From positions 482,567-546,566 of the forward strand of contig NZ_JAGIAV010000004.1 in assembly GCF_017744675.1 (NCBI RefSeq): a stretch of 64,000 nt of DNA, written 5' to 3'. The stretch's first letter is position 1; every line of letters begins with the position of its first letter. The translations under genes were made by a program, and so were the position numbers. Source of the stretch: Flavobacterium sp. (GTDB lineage: Bacteria > Bacteroidota > Bacteroidia > Flavobacteriales > Flavobacteriaceae). Of the stretch, positions 8,080-17,917 are shown piece by piece. The notes beneath the pieces were generated by a model. It saw nothing but the letters and a program-made list of their open reading frames with translations. It did not search any database and was not told the origin of the DNA.

Positions 8080-10488
8080 ATGAAAAAAGTAATTTTCTTA
8101 CTTTTACTAACTTTCTTTACCACATCCTCCTTCAGCCAAAATGAAACCAATAAACTTAAGCTTCAGAAAGATAGATTGATGCTGCATAACGTGGCTATTT
8201 ATCTTCGAAATGTCAGCCAAGGATCTATCGATATTGACAGCGCGATGATTTTGGCCTGCAAAGCACACAAATTGCCGTATACGCTTGCCAACGACGAAGG
8301 TTTTAATGACGGATCTAACTTTCCAGGGAATAATTTAATTACTAATGATTATGTTCGTGGAGCAGAATTGCTATTGCCAAGGTTAAGGACAGTAGATCAG
8401 ATTAAGCTTTCACTGCAAATTGGGAGTTTTTATCTTTTTAAAGCTGGCGCTAAAAAAAATGATTTAGAAAATGCTCTTCTGTACATCCATAAAGCCCAAA
8501 AATTGGCAGAGAAATCCAAAATTCAAAAGTGGTCTTTTCAATCCAAATTTCTTCTTGCTAAATACTATTACCAAGCGGGCAAACCGCATTTGAGCAGCAC
8601 TATTTTTACACAGCTGGTAAATGCAGCAAGAAAAACAAAAAACGAAAAAATACTGGCAGAAGCTATTGACAATCAAGGCACTTTTATGCCTGACAGCAAT
8701 AAAGAAAAAGCCGTAATTCTTGCCGAAGCTTTGGCTATTTATAAAAAATTAGGCAACAAAGAGAAGGAAATTGAAACTTATATGAAAATAATTCCAGTGC
8801 ATTTCTGGACTGGCAATACGAAATTGGCCAAACAAGAACTCTTAACGAGTTTAAGTTTACAGAAAAAAATTGGTTTTCTATATACACAATATACCGAAAC
8901 GACAATTGCGCATATCGAATTATTCGAGAATAATTATAAAAATGCGCTTTACTATGCCTTAGAAAGCGTTAGCTCAATGGAGAAAACAAAAGATTATGCT
9001 TTTGCGGATAGCTTTTATATACGTCTAGGAAACATTTATAGCACTAAAGGCTACTATGAAGATGCTATTAAATTCTATCTTAAAGGAATTGAATACAACC
9101 AAAAAGAGTTAAATACTGGAACTTGGTACAAAAGTTTTTTTGGTGCTGTACGATCGTTAATGGATTCTTCTAAATATATTGAAGCTTTAAAATATCTAGA
9201 AGACAATTCCAAAAAATATCCACCAAAAAACGATTTGGATAATATGATTCTAAATCAGCTTAAAGCAACCTGTTACGAAAGATTAGCAAAGGTAAAAGAA
9301 GCCGAAAGCAATTATGAAAAGGTCGATTTTTATGCTAGAAAATTAAAAAGCATAGAAGCAATGAAAGATGTGGCGGAGTGCTCTTCGCATATGGCTTTAT
9401 TTTATATAAAAATTAATAAGCCGCAAAAAGCAAAAGAAATTACAGATCGAGTTATTGCTATTACAAAGAAAACCAATAAAGATTTTAATCATCAGACTTT
9501 GGAACTTTCTTTATTTAAAATTGATTCGATCAACGGAAATTATCTTTCGGCAATCGATCACATGAAGAACTATACGCGAATTCAGGATTCGATGGATGAT
9601 ATCAGCAAGAATAGGGATTATGAAAATTTAAAATTTAAATTTGAAACAACGGCCAAAGAGCAAAACATAAAGTCTTTAAAACAGCAGACGAGACTTCAGA
9701 AGAACGAATTGCATTCGTCTAGACTTTTAAACACAATTTCTGTAAGCAGCTTATTTTTATTGCTGATTATCATTATTTTATTGTACAACAGAGCTAAAAT
9801 TAAACAGCGCAATACAGCCCGACTGCAATTAAAAGAAAAAGAAATCAAGCTTAAAAATGTAAAATTGGAGCGTTTGGTCGAAGAAAAAGAATGGCTTTTA
9901 AAGGAAATTCACCATCGTGTAAAAAACAATCTTCAAACCGTAATTAGTCTGCTCAATTCTCAGTCTTCTTATTTAAAAGATGATTTGGCAATTTCTACCA
10001 TAAAAAATAGCCAGAATAGAATTTATGCGATGTCTTTAATCCATCAGAGATTGTATCAGGAAGACAATGTTTCGATGATTAATATGCCAGATTATTGCAA
10101 TGAATTGGTGGAATATTTAAAAGAATCCTTTAATGCCGAATACATTCATTTTGAAGTAAAAATTGATGCCATAGAGCTAGACATCTCGCAAGCCATTGCG
10201 TTGGGATTAATTATTAACGAAGTCATTACCAACTCGATCAAATACGCTTTTAAGGATACTGAAAATTGCATTATTGGCCTTTCATTATCTGAAACTTCAG
10301 AAAACTGCTATAGATTGTTTATTTCTGATAACGGAATTGGCATATCAGATATCGTAGAATTGCAAAATAGCGATTCGTTCGGAATGACGCTTATAAATGG
10401 CTTGAGCAATACGCTTGAAGGAGATTTATCTATCCAGAATGAAAACGGACTTAGCTTTGAGTTACTATTTAAAAAGGATTTTAGGTAA
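8080..10488 (+). CDS. TPR-containing membrane sensor histidine kinase (HisKA_2 type)
   Basis: The 802-residue protein begins with a signal peptide (ATG at 8080, cleavage near SSFSQN). Residues about 100-530 form helical TPR-like repeats outside the cytoplasmic membrane. A membrane helix lies at about 549-571, followed by a short coiled coil, then a HisKA_2 dimerisation box EIHHRVKNNLQ with the phospho-histidine at H611 or H612. A HATPase_c domain follows, with N-box GLIINEVITNSIKYAF, SDNGIGIS and a GM-L-NGL segment. It senses a periplasmic signal and would phosphorylate a response regulator. None is adjacent, so it is an orphan; the regulator at 421 is one candidate. Confidence 0.92.
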   Translation: MKKVIFLLLLTFFTTSSFSQNETNKLKLQKDRLMLHNVAIYLRNVSQGSIDIDSAMILACKAHKLPYTLANDEGFNDGSNFPGNNLITNDYVRGAELLLPRLRTVDQIKLSLQIGSFYLFKAGAKKNDLENALLYIHKAQKLAEKSKIQKWSFQSKFLLAKYYYQAGKPHLSSTIFTQLVNAARKTKNEKILAEAIDNQGTFMPDSNKEKAVILAEALAIYKKLGNKEKEIETYMKIIPVHFWTGNTKLAKQELLTSLSLQKKIGFLYTQYTETTIAHIELFENNYKNALYYALESVSSMEKTKDYAFADSFYIRLGNIYSTKGYYEDAIKFYLKGIEYNQKELNTGTWYKSFFGAVRSLMDSSKYIEALKYLEDNSKKYPPKNDLDNMILNQLKATCYERLAKVKEAESNYEKVDFYARKLKSIEAMKDVAECSSHMALFYIKINKPQKAKEITDRVIAITKKTNKDFNHQTLELSLFKIDSINGNYLSAIDHMKNYTRIQDSMDDISKNRDYENLKFKFETTAKEQNIKSLKQQTRLQKNELHSSRLLNTISVSSLFLLLIIIILLYNRAKIKQRNTARLQLKEKEIKLKNVKLERLVEEKEWLLKEIHHRVKNNLQTVISLLNSQSSYLKDDLAISTIKNSQNRIYAMSLIHQRLYQEDNVSMINMPDYCNELVEYLKESFNAEYIHFEVKIDAIELDISQAIALGLIINEVITNSIKYAFKDTENCIIGLSLSETSENCYRLFISDNGIGISDIVELQNSDSFGMTLINGLSNTLEGDLSIQNENGLSFELLFKKDFR

Positions 10489-10499
10489 AATTGAATGCA

Positions 10500-10740
10500 A
10501 TTTAATATAAGAGCCATCGGTAAAAAAATAATATACGAATAAAAGAGCCATCGGCTCGAAGAATATAATAGAGTCGGATTTTAATCCGATTAAATATTAA
10601 GACACCGAATAAAAGAGCCGTAGGTTCGGCACATATAAATATTAATCGTTCCTACGGAACTCTGCAAATTATAACAATCTTAATTCAACGGATTGAAATC
10701 CGTTGCTACAATAAAGTCATTCCTACGGAATTTTGATTTG
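10500..10740. repeat. Cluster of short REP-like palindromes
   Basis: The gap behind the kinase holds a chain of short hairpins with GC-rich tips: GAGCCATCGGCTC, TCGGATTTTAATCCGA, GAGCCGTAGGTTC, TTCCTACGGAAC, CAACGGATTGAAATCCGTTG and TTCCTACGGAA. Several motifs occur twice (AAAAGAGCC, CCTACGGAA). No protein frame fits. The pattern suggests an array of REP-type sequences. Confidence 0.7.
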
Positions 10741-10790
10741 CATCCAAACCAAAATATCAGGGTTGACGTAATTAATTTTGTCACTAAATC

Positions 10791-10832
10791 AAAAAAAAAA
10801 CACCATCTCTATAATTGCTTACAGAAATGGTG
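10791..10832 (-). terminator. Rho-independent terminator of the RND efflux operon
   Basis: Read on the minus strand, CACCATTTCT pairs with AGAGATGGTG around a loop and is followed by at least ten T residues. It lies 20 bp behind the stop of the outer membrane factor gene. Confidence 0.85.
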
Positions 10833-10851
10833 AATGAAGAAAAATTAAGTA

Positions 10852-12261
10852 CTACTCTACTCCGCCTCCTAAAGCACGGTACAGGTTAATTGCTGCATTC
10901 AGTTTTTCGAGTTTTATGGTTACCAAATCCAATTCGTTTTGAAGCGAACTGTTTTGAGCTGCGATAACTTCAAGATAATTGGCCATTCCGCTTTTGTAAA
11001 GCAAACCAGCGTCTGAAGTTGCTTTGTCTAACGATGCTGCTTTGTCTTTTGCTAAAATTATGCGTTCGTCGGCATATTTTAATCTCGACATGGCATCGTT
11101 TACTTCGCCAACTGCTGTTATAAATGACTGCTTGAATTGTACAACGGCTTTTTCCTGTTCTAAAACGGCAACTTCGTAAGCAGTTCTCAACGCTTTTTTT
11201 CTAAAGATGGGTTGCGCTAAATTGGCTGCGATCGTTTTGGTAATAGAACCTGGAAAATCGAACCAGTTTTCAAACTCAAAAGAATTCACTCCAATAGACG
11301 GATTCAAACTTAAAGTTGGATACATCGTGGCTTTTGCCAATCCTGTTTTGGCATTGGCAGACATAACCGCATATTCACTGGCTTTTACGTCTGGTCTTCG
11401 GCTTAAAAGCGAAGCTGGAATTCCTCCTGCAAAAAGTACCGAAACTTCCGCAGCATCAATATTTCCTGCTCTTTCAATTTTATCTGGATATTCTCCGCAT
11501 AAAATCTGCAAAGCATTTTCTTGAACGGCAATATTTGCTTTCGCTAAAGGCACTAATAATTCAGCCGTTTTCTTTTGAGCTTCGGTTTGATTGACTGCCA
11601 ATGAGCTAATCGAACCCGATTTGTATTGCAATTGCATCATATTCAAAGTATTGGTACTCAATTCGATGTTTTTCTCGGCAATTTTCAGCTGTTCGTCTAA
11701 ACCTAAAAGATTGTAATACGCTTGCGCCACCTGAACAATAATTCGTGTTTTTAATGCCGAAAGATTCTCTTTTTGGGCAAAATAAGCTGCTTTGGCATCT
11801 CTTTTCTGCATAGCTGCTTTTCCCCAAATATCCACTTCCCAAGAAAGACGCAGATTGGCACTGTAATCATCCATATAATCTTTACCAATAAACTGCTGGC
11901 TCAAAGATCCGTTTAGGGAATTTTTAGAAGGATAAGAACGGCTCGCTCCAGCATCGAAATCTAGTGTGGGTAATAACGATAATTTGGCTTGTTTATAACT
12001 GAGGTCGAGCTGTTCCATACTTTTCATGGCAATGATCACTTCATTGTTTTTGACTAAAGCTTTTTCAATCAAAGCAACCAGCAAAGGATCTTTGTAATAG
12101 TTTTTCCACGGCAATAAAACCGTGTCTCCAGTAACCGCAACTTCTTCGCGGTATTTTTCTGGAGCTTGTAAATCTGTACGAGAATATTTTTTCCCTACTA
12201 CGCACGATGTCATGATCGCTCCAGTAAGTAAAACCATTCCGATTTTATATAATGTTTTCAT
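10852..12261 (-). CDS. RND efflux outer membrane factor (OprM/NodT family lipoprotein)
   Basis: This 469-residue TolC-like channel subunit starts with a lipoprotein signal, with the lipobox cysteine in MTSCVVG at residue 20. Two outer-membrane-efflux repeats follow, with long coiled-coil segments. The sequence ends NAAINLYRALGGGVE, a typical end for this family. It would be anchored in the outer membrane and form the exit duct of the tripartite pump. It is the last gene of the operon and starts 2 bp behind the pump gene, so it is clearly co-transcribed with the RND pump and adaptor. Confidence 0.95.
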   Translation of the reverse strand: MKTLYKIGMVLLTGAIMTSCVVGKKYSRTDLQAPEKYREEVAVTGDTVLLPWKNYYKDPLLVALIEKALVKNNEVIIAMKSMEQLDLSYKQAKLSLLPTLDFDAGASRSYPSKNSLNGSLSQQFIGKDYMDDYSANLRLSWEVDIWGKAAMQKRDAKAAYFAQKENLSALKTRIIVQVAQAYYNLLGLDEQLKIAEKNIELSTNTLNMMQLQYKSGSISSLAVNQTEAQKKTAELLVPLAKANIAVQENALQILCGEYPDKIERAGNIDAAEVSVLFAGGIPASLLSRRPDVKASEYAVMSANAKTGLAKATMYPTLSLNPSIGVNSFEFENWFDFPGSITKTIAANLAQPIFRKKALRTAYEVAVLEQEKAVVQFKQSFITAVGEVNDAMSRLKYADERIILAKDKAASLDKATSDAGLLYKSGMANYLEVIAAQNSSLQNELDLVTIKLEKLNAAINLYRALGGGVE

Positions 12262-12263
12262 TC

Positions 12264-15200
12264 TTATTCTTTTATCGTTTGAACTTGAGTTGCGATTTTT
12301 TTCCTTGATACTTTTTCTTGTAAATATTGAAATACAATGAAAAGCAACGGAATCACAAAAATTCCCAGAATAACACCGCTAAACATCCCGACTGCCGCGC
12401 TCACACTGATCGATCTATTTCCTACTGCGGTTCCTCCAGAAGCAAACATCAACGGAATCATACCCACAATAAAAGCTAGCGAAGTCATGATAATTGGTCG
12501 TAACCTAGATCTCGATCCTTCAATTGCAGCATCGATAATCGTTAATCCTGAAAGACGTCTCTGTAAGGCAAATTCCACAATCAAAATGGCATTTTTAGCC
12601 AGAAGTCCGACCAGCATGATCAATCCAACCTGAACGTAGATATTATTGTCTAATCCAACTGCTTTAATTCCTGCGAAAGCTCCTAAAATTCCAGTTGGAA
12701 TAGAAAGCAATACCGCAAGCGGCAATAAATAACTTTCGTATTGCGCTGCCAATAAGAAGAATACAAACAATAAACACAATCCGAAAATAGCAACGGTTTG
12801 GCTTCCTCCGGATTTTTCTTCCAAACTTAAACCTGTCCATTCGTAACTGTAATCAGATGGAAGTTTGTCTAAAACTTGTTCCAGATTTTCCATAATTTGT
12901 CCGTTACTATATCCTGGCAAAGCCATCGCTGTAATATTTACCGAATTATAAAGGTTGTAACGATTCACCGATTCTGGACCATAAACTTTGTGGAACTTCA
13001 CGATAGATTTTACAGGAACCATTTGCATATCGGCATTTCTAACGAAAATTTCATTAAAAGCATCTTCATCCATTCTAAAAATACCATCGGCTTTTACATT
13101 CACACGGTAAAACTTACCAAATCTCGAAAAGTCAGCTGATTGATCTCCTGCAAAATAGGTTTGGATATTTCCTAAAAGCTCTTTGATATTCACGCCCATT
13201 TGACGTGCTTTGTCTTCGTCAACTTCCAATTCCAATTGCGGATAATCGGCTCTAAAAGTGGTGTATGCATATTGAACACCTGGCTGTTGCATAATCTGCC
13301 CAATTACTTTGTCAGACATGGCTTTTAAGGTTTCAGGACTTCTCGCCATTCTGTCTTGCAATACAATTTCAGCTCCACTTGTTACACCAAAACCTTCAAC
13401 AGGCGGCATTCTGAAAACCATAACTTGACCTTCTTTAATTTTTGCCAGTTTCCCGCTCACGATATTCATGATTTCCTCAATATCTTTAACTGCGCCTCTG
13501 TCTTTCTTAGGTTTTAGTTTTATAAACCCTAATCCATAGGCAGGACTGGCACTGTTACTCAAAATATTAAATCCTGTAATACTCGTATTCACATCGATCG
13601 CTTCTACTGGAGCCAATTCTTTTTCCAATTTCTCAATTACAGCAGTAGTTCTGTCAAGAGCCGTTCCTGGCGGCATAGACAAACTATACACCATGAAACC
13701 GTCATCTTCTAAAGGCACAAAACTTTTTGGTGTAGACGTCATCATGTACACTGCAAGTGCCGTAATTCCTGCTACTAATCCCGCAGCAATCCATTTTCTT
13801 CCAATTAAGAAACGAACGCCTTTAATATATCTTCCCGTAAGATTGTTGAAACTTGTATTAAAACCAACGAAAAAACGGTCTTTAAAAGTGGTTTTATGTT
13901 CGTGATCGCCATGTTTACCGCCGTGATTCTTTAGCAAAAGCGCACATAAAGCTGGCGTAAGTGTCAAGGCATTTACAGCCGAAATAATAATCGCAATTGC
14001 CAATGTATAAGCAAATTGTTTGTAGAAAATCCCAGAAGATCCTGTCATGAATCCGATTGGAATAAACACTGCCGACATGACCAAAGTAATCGAAATTACT
14101 GCTCCTGTAATTTCTGCCATTGCGCCGTGAGTCGCTTCTTGAGCCGAAATTTCATGATCTTCTTCCATTTTACTGTGTACCGCTTCGACAACCACAATCG
14201 CGTCATCAACCACAATTCCGATGGCCAATACCAAGGCAAAAAGCGTTAAGATATTAATCGTAAATCCGAAAACCAGAAGGAAGAAAAAGGTTCCTACAAT
14301 CGCTACAGGCACTGCAATCGCTGGAATAATCGTCGAGCGAATGTCCTGAAGGAAAATAAACACCACAATAAATACCAGAATAAAAGCTTCAAACAAAGTC
14401 GATTTTACCTGACCTGTTGCTTCGTCCAATCGTTCTTTGGTACTCATTACGTTAACGTATTTGATACCCGGAGGAAAAGATTTAGACAAACGTTCTACTT
14501 CTTTATTAATTCCGATTTCGATATCATTGGCGTTTGAACCCGAAGTTTGCAAAATAGCCATTGTAACAGCATTCTTGCTATTCGATTTATTGTCTCCGCT
14601 GTACGAAATAGAACCAAACTCCACTCGCGCAACATCTTTCAATCTTAAAACATTGCTGCCAACGTTTTTAACAACAATATTTTCATATTGCTCTGGTTTG
14701 TTCTTTTTTCCTTTATAACGAATTACGTATTCTAAAGCCGCAGTCGATTCTTCTCCCAATTTTCCTGGAGCCGATTCTAAACTTTGCTCTGCAATGGCCT
14801 GCGTAACATCGGAAGGCACTAAACCTGCATTGGCCATTTTTCGCGGATCTAACCAAACACGCATCGAATAATCTTTTACACCAAAAATCTGAACCTGTCC
14901 TACTCCCGGCACACGTTTCATTTGAGGCACTAAGTTGATATTCGCATAATTCTGCAAGAACAATTCATCGTATTTGCTATTATCATCTGTGTACAAGTTG
15001 AAAATAACAATCATACTATTTTGCTGCTTCGAAGTCGTTAATCCCATTCGGATTACTTCCTGTGGCAGTTTTGGAGTGGCTTGCTGTACTCTATTCTGAA
15101 CGTTTACCGCTGCTTGATCGGGATCTACTCCTTGCTTAAAAATGACACTGATAGAGAAAGATCCGTCGTTACTTGCAGTCGATTTGATGTACTGCATGTT

Positions 15201-15419
15201 CTCTACTCCGTTAATCTGTTCTTCTAAAGGCGTTACTACCGAACGAATTACGGTTTCACTGTTTCCTCCAGGATAGGAACCGCTTACCATAACGGTTGGC
15301 GGCGAGATATCTGGGAATCGCGTTACAGATAATCGGGTAAGACCTATAATCCCCAGTATAACTAGTACAATAGAGATAACTGTGGCCAATACAGGCCTGT
15401 CTATTATTTTCTTTAACAT
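12264..15419 (-). CDS. RND efflux pump inner membrane transporter (HAE1 family)
   Basis: The 1051-residue length, twelve predicted membrane helices and two large periplasmic loops fit AcrB-type proton/drug antiporters. The proton-relay pair is present as IGIVVDDAIVVVEAVH in helix 4. The start LKKIIDRPVLATVISIVLVILG and the G-S-YPG loop are typical of the hydrophobe/amphiphile efflux group. A His/Asp/Lys-rich cytoplasmic stretch (NHGGKHGDHEHK) lies between the two halves. It works with the adaptor encoded 27 bp upstream and the outer membrane factor 2 bp downstream. The substrates cannot be inferred. Confidence 0.97.
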   Translation of the reverse strand: MLKKIIDRPVLATVISIVLVILGIIGLTRLSVTRFPDISPPTVMVSGSYPGGNSETVIRSVVTPLEEQINGVENMQYIKSTASNDGSFSISVIFKQGVDPDQAAVNVQNRVQQATPKLPQEVIRMGLTTSKQQNSMIVIFNLYTDDNSKYDELFLQNYANINLVPQMKRVPGVGQVQIFGVKDYSMRVWLDPRKMANAGLVPSDVTQAIAEQSLESAPGKLGEESTAALEYVIRYKGKKNKPEQYENIVVKNVGSNVLRLKDVARVEFGSISYSGDNKSNSKNAVTMAILQTSGSNANDIEIGINKEVERLSKSFPPGIKYVNVMSTKERLDEATGQVKSTLFEAFILVFIVVFIFLQDIRSTIIPAIAVPVAIVGTFFFLLVFGFTINILTLFALVLAIGIVVDDAIVVVEAVHSKMEEDHEISAQEATHGAMAEITGAVISITLVMSAVFIPIGFMTGSSGIFYKQFAYTLAIAIIISAVNALTLTPALCALLLKNHGGKHGDHEHKTTFKDRFFVGFNTSFNNLTGRYIKGVRFLIGRKWIAAGLVAGITALAVYMMTSTPKSFVPLEDDGFMVYSLSMPPGTALDRTTAVIEKLEKELAPVEAIDVNTSITGFNILSNSASPAYGLGFIKLKPKKDRGAVKDIEEIMNIVSGKLAKIKEGQVMVFRMPPVEGFGVTSGAEIVLQDRMARSPETLKAMSDKVIGQIMQQPGVQYAYTTFRADYPQLELEVDEDKARQMGVNIKELLGNIQTYFAGDQSADFSRFGKFYRVNVKADGIFRMDEDAFNEIFVRNADMQMVPVKSIVKFHKVYGPESVNRYNLYNSVNITAMALPGYSNGQIMENLEQVLDKLPSDYSYEWTGLSLEEKSGGSQTVAIFGLCLLFVFFLLAAQYESYLLPLAVLLSIPTGILGAFAGIKAVGLDNNIYVQVGLIMLVGLLAKNAILIVEFALQRRLSGLTIIDAAIEGSRSRLRPIIMTSLAFIVGMIPLMFASGGTAVGNRSISVSAAVGMFSGVILGIFVIPLLFIVFQYLQEKVSRKKIATQVQTIKE

Positions 15420-15446
15420 GGAAATGTTATTTTATTAAATGAAAAA

Positions 15447-16589
15447 TTATTTGCTTGCGTTTTTAGCAGCGATTTTTGGAACGACTTCCAGTCCATCATA
15501 AAGCACATCGATATTATTCAACGCTACTTTATCTCCTGGTTTCAATCCCGATTTTACGAAATAATCTACTCCGGCACTTCCAGCGATTTCAATTGGAACC
15601 ATGGCTACTTTATTTCCTCCTTTTAAAACAAAAACAAAGAATTTGTCTTGAATGTCTTTTACGCTAGCCATCGGAACGGTAATCACAGAGGATAAACTTT
15701 TGTTTAACACAATTCTCGCAGAACCTCCCGCACGCAATTGTTTTTTCGGATTCGGAAAAATGGCTTTCAAAGCAATTGTTCCTGTTGCGCGATCGATATT
15801 TCCACTAGCCACTTCCAGTTTTCCTTTTTGATCGTACTCGCTGTCATCTGCCATAATTAAACTTACGGTCTGATTGTTTTTGGCATCTTTAGAAAAAGCT
15901 AAATAATCGGCTTCTGTCAATGAAAAATAAACGAAGACGTTATTGATTTCAGATAAAACCGTCAACGGAACAGCGTCTGTTGGCGTTACCAAATTTCCAA
16001 TTCGGTTTGGAATACGGCTAATATAGCCGCTTACAGGAGCTTTAATCAAAGAGAAATTGGCATTAATCTGAGACGATCCCAAAGCGGCCTTAGCTTGTGC
16101 GACTTGTGCCGTTGCGGCTTCGTAATTGGCTTGCGCTGTTTTTAGCTGCATGTCTGAAAAAACTTTTCCTTCTACCAAAGGTTTGATTTTCTCCACTTCC
16201 AATTTCGCATTTGCCTGATTTGCCAAAGCGCTTTTATAAGCTGCACGGCTGTTGTTTACCTGCTCGGCATAAACGTCACCTTTTATTTTAAAAAGAGATT
16301 GTCCTTTGGTTACATAATCTCCTTCTTTTACATAAATGGCTTCCAGATAACCTGAAACTTGCGCTTTTATATCAACGTTTACAGTACCTTCAACTGTTCC
16401 TGGGTATTTTTTTTCTACTTCTCCTGTTGCCGAATTAGTCTGAAGAAAGTCGACTTCTGGCTTTGGAGGAGCCATTTGTGCTTCTCCACTTTTTCCGCAT
16501 GAAGCAAGGGAAAGGATTATCAATAAAATTGCAATGTTGCCTATTGCTTTATTATTTTTAGAAAACTGTTTTGTCATTTTACTTTTCAT
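15447..16589 (-). CDS. RND efflux periplasmic adaptor (membrane fusion lipoprotein)
   Basis: The 380-residue protein has a lipoprotein signal with the cysteine in SLASCGKSG, then the barrel-sandwich, alpha-hairpin and beta-barrel domains of the HlyD/AcrA family. VDIKAQVSGYLEAIYVKEGDYVTKGQSLF and SLIKAPVSGYISRI are the two lipoyl halves. It links the pump and the outer membrane channel. It is the first gene of the three-gene operon. ATG at 16589 is the first start; ATG at 16577 is also possible. Confidence 0.95.
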   Translation of the reverse strand: MKSKMTKQFSKNNKAIGNIAILLIILSLASCGKSGEAQMAPPKPEVDFLQTNSATGEVEKKYPGTVEGTVNVDIKAQVSGYLEAIYVKEGDYVTKGQSLFKIKGDVYAEQVNNSRAAYKSALANQANAKLEVEKIKPLVEGKVFSDMQLKTAQANYEAATAQVAQAKAALGSSQINANFSLIKAPVSGYISRIPNRIGNLVTPTDAVPLTVLSEINNVFVYFSLTEADYLAFSKDAKNNQTVSLIMADDSEYDQKGKLEVASGNIDRATGTIALKAIFPNPKKQLRAGGSARIVLNKSLSSVITVPMASVKDIQDKFFVFVLKGGNKVAMVPIEIAGSAGVDYFVKSGLKPGDKVALNNIDVLYDGLEVVPKIAAKNASK

Positions 16590-16606
16590 TTTTAAATGAA
16601 TTACCT

Positions 16607-16690
16607 CAAATTTGGGCGCAAAATAACAGCGTAAAACGGCTTTTTTATTGGAGAAATTTACCCAAACGACATTTTTTGATACTGAAACGT
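16607..16690 (-). promoter_or_regulatory. Possible promoter and 21-bp-spaced direct repeat of the RND operon
   Basis: Read toward the adaptor gene, CGTTT occurs at 16689-16685 and again at 16668-16664, exactly 21 bp apart. A CAAATTTG element, one mismatch from TAnnTTTG, follows at 16614-16607, 18 bp before the start codon. Spacing of one repeat per two helical turns is what LytTR regulators use, and a LytTR gene lies upstream. The repeat core is short, so chance is a real alternative. Confidence 0.35.
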
Positions 16691-16696
16691 AGTGTT

Positions 16697-17150
16697 AGGG
16701 CTATGCCGCTAAGGCGCTAGGGCGCGAAGTTTTTTTCTCTACGAAAGTCTGAAGTTTTTTCGCCACGACTCGAACGATAGTGACAGGCGAAGCAATTCAC
16801 GAATTTTCTCTAATTAAAATTATTGTGAGAAATATTGCGAAGATAATTTCTCGAATTTTTACCGCATAAATTATAAAACACAAAGTTTGTCATTTCGACG
16901 AAGGAGAAATCTTCGCGAGAAACTCGACAAAGATTGGCTATAGATTGTGGAGCTACTTGCGGAGATTTCTCCTTCGTCGAAATGACAAAAATGAGAGTAA
17001 AACATCATAAATACAGGAAAAAATTAGCGAAAATTAGTGAAATTCATGGCAGAAAAACTTCGCGCCTTCGTAGCAAAAAAAATTCGTGAATTCGTGGCGA
17101 AAAAAAAACTTCGCGTCTTAGTGGCTTTGCGGCAAAAAAAAAGAACCTTA
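16697..17150. repeat. Nested inverted repeats around a GTCAT element
   Basis: The 567-bp gap between the efflux operon and the LytTR regulator holds no gene. Outer arms near 16704-16735 (GCCGCTAAGG..GCGCGAAGTTTTTTT) and 17100-17135 (AACTTCGCGTCTTAGTGGC..GCGGC) are imperfect reverse complements. Inside them lies a complete GTCAT element at 16889-16986. The arrangement suggests one element inserted into another, or arms that grew by repeat expansion. Confidence 0.7.
16889..16986. repeat. GTCAT inverted-repeat element, copy 2
   Basis: GTCATTTCGACGAAGGAGAA at the left end is exactly the reverse complement of the right end, which finishes TTCGTCGAAATGAC, with perfect pairing of 24 bp. The centre carries GAGCTACTTGCGGAG. 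This is the most symmetrical of the three copies. Confidence 0.85.
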
Positions 17151-17156
17151 GCAACT

Positions 17157-17912
17157 TTATCGATCCATCCACTGTTTAAAAAAAGGCGTTTTTTCTCTGC
17201 TGATAATCACCTCTCGTTCTGGATCGAGTTTAAGTTGGATTTTTAGTTTTGCGTTGAAGTAATTCGCAATCGATTTGATACTTTCGGCACGGATGAAAAA
17301 CTGGCGATTGGCACGGAAAAAGATATTCGGATCTAATTCTTGCTCCAGCTCTTCCATGGTTTGCGGAATAGAGATAATAACACCAGATTTAAGAAACAAA
17401 TTACTGGTTTTAAATTCAGAATATATAAAGTCGATATCGGTAACGTCTACGCTTTTATAGCCGTCACGATAGGTTACTAAAAAGCGCATTCTGAAAACTG
17501 GTTTGTCAATCAGTTCTTTTAAGATTCCAGCGATATTGGTCACGCTAGTTTCGTTTTTATTTAAAGATTTGAATTTCGTCAAGGCAAATTCTAACTCTGT
17601 CTTTTCGATGGGTTTCATCAAATAATCGATGCTGTTTACCTTAAAGGCCCGAATCGCATATTCGTCATAGGCTGTGGTAAAAATTACGGGACAAGTGATA
17701 TTGATTTCGTCAAAAATAGCAAAACTAAGTCCGTCGGCTAGACGGATGTCCATTGTAATCAAATCTGGACACGGATTCGATTTTAGCCATTCGACAGTAT
17801 CTACCACTGTGTCAATAATGCCTAAAATTTCGCAATTGGGTTCCAGCTCTTCCAACAGTCTTTTTAATCGACTGGCATTAATACTTTCATCTTCTACAAT
17901 TAAAATTTTCAT
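17157..17912 (-). CDS. LytTR family response regulator
   Basis: The 251-residue protein has a receiver domain (residues 1-120) with phospho-acceptor D55 in LITMDIRLADG and K100 in LMKP, followed by a LytTR DNA-binding domain (about 145-251). LytTR regulators bind pairs of short direct repeats about 21 bp apart. The sensor kinase gene ends 5 bp upstream, so the two form one operon. The likely targets are neighbours; the RND efflux operon just downstream is a candidate because of a 21-bp repeat in its promoter. Confidence 0.95.
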   Translation of the reverse strand: MKILIVEDESINASRLKRLLEELEPNCEILGIIDTVVDTVEWLKSNPCPDLITMDIRLADGLSFAIFDEINITCPVIFTTAYDEYAIRAFKVNSIDYLMKPIEKTELEFALTKFKSLNKNETSVTNIAGILKELIDKPVFRMRFLVTYRDGYKSVDVTDIDFIYSEFKTSNLFLKSGVIISIPQTMEELEQELDPNIFFRANRQFFIRAESIKSIANYFNAKLKIQLKLDPEREVIISREKTPFFKQWMDR

Positions 17913-17917
17913 AACTC

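Noticed and set aside
7895..8083. 62-codon frame before the orphan kinase
   Set aside because: It covers the spacer and right arm of the GC-rich inverted repeat and overlaps the kinase start; composition is not protein-like.
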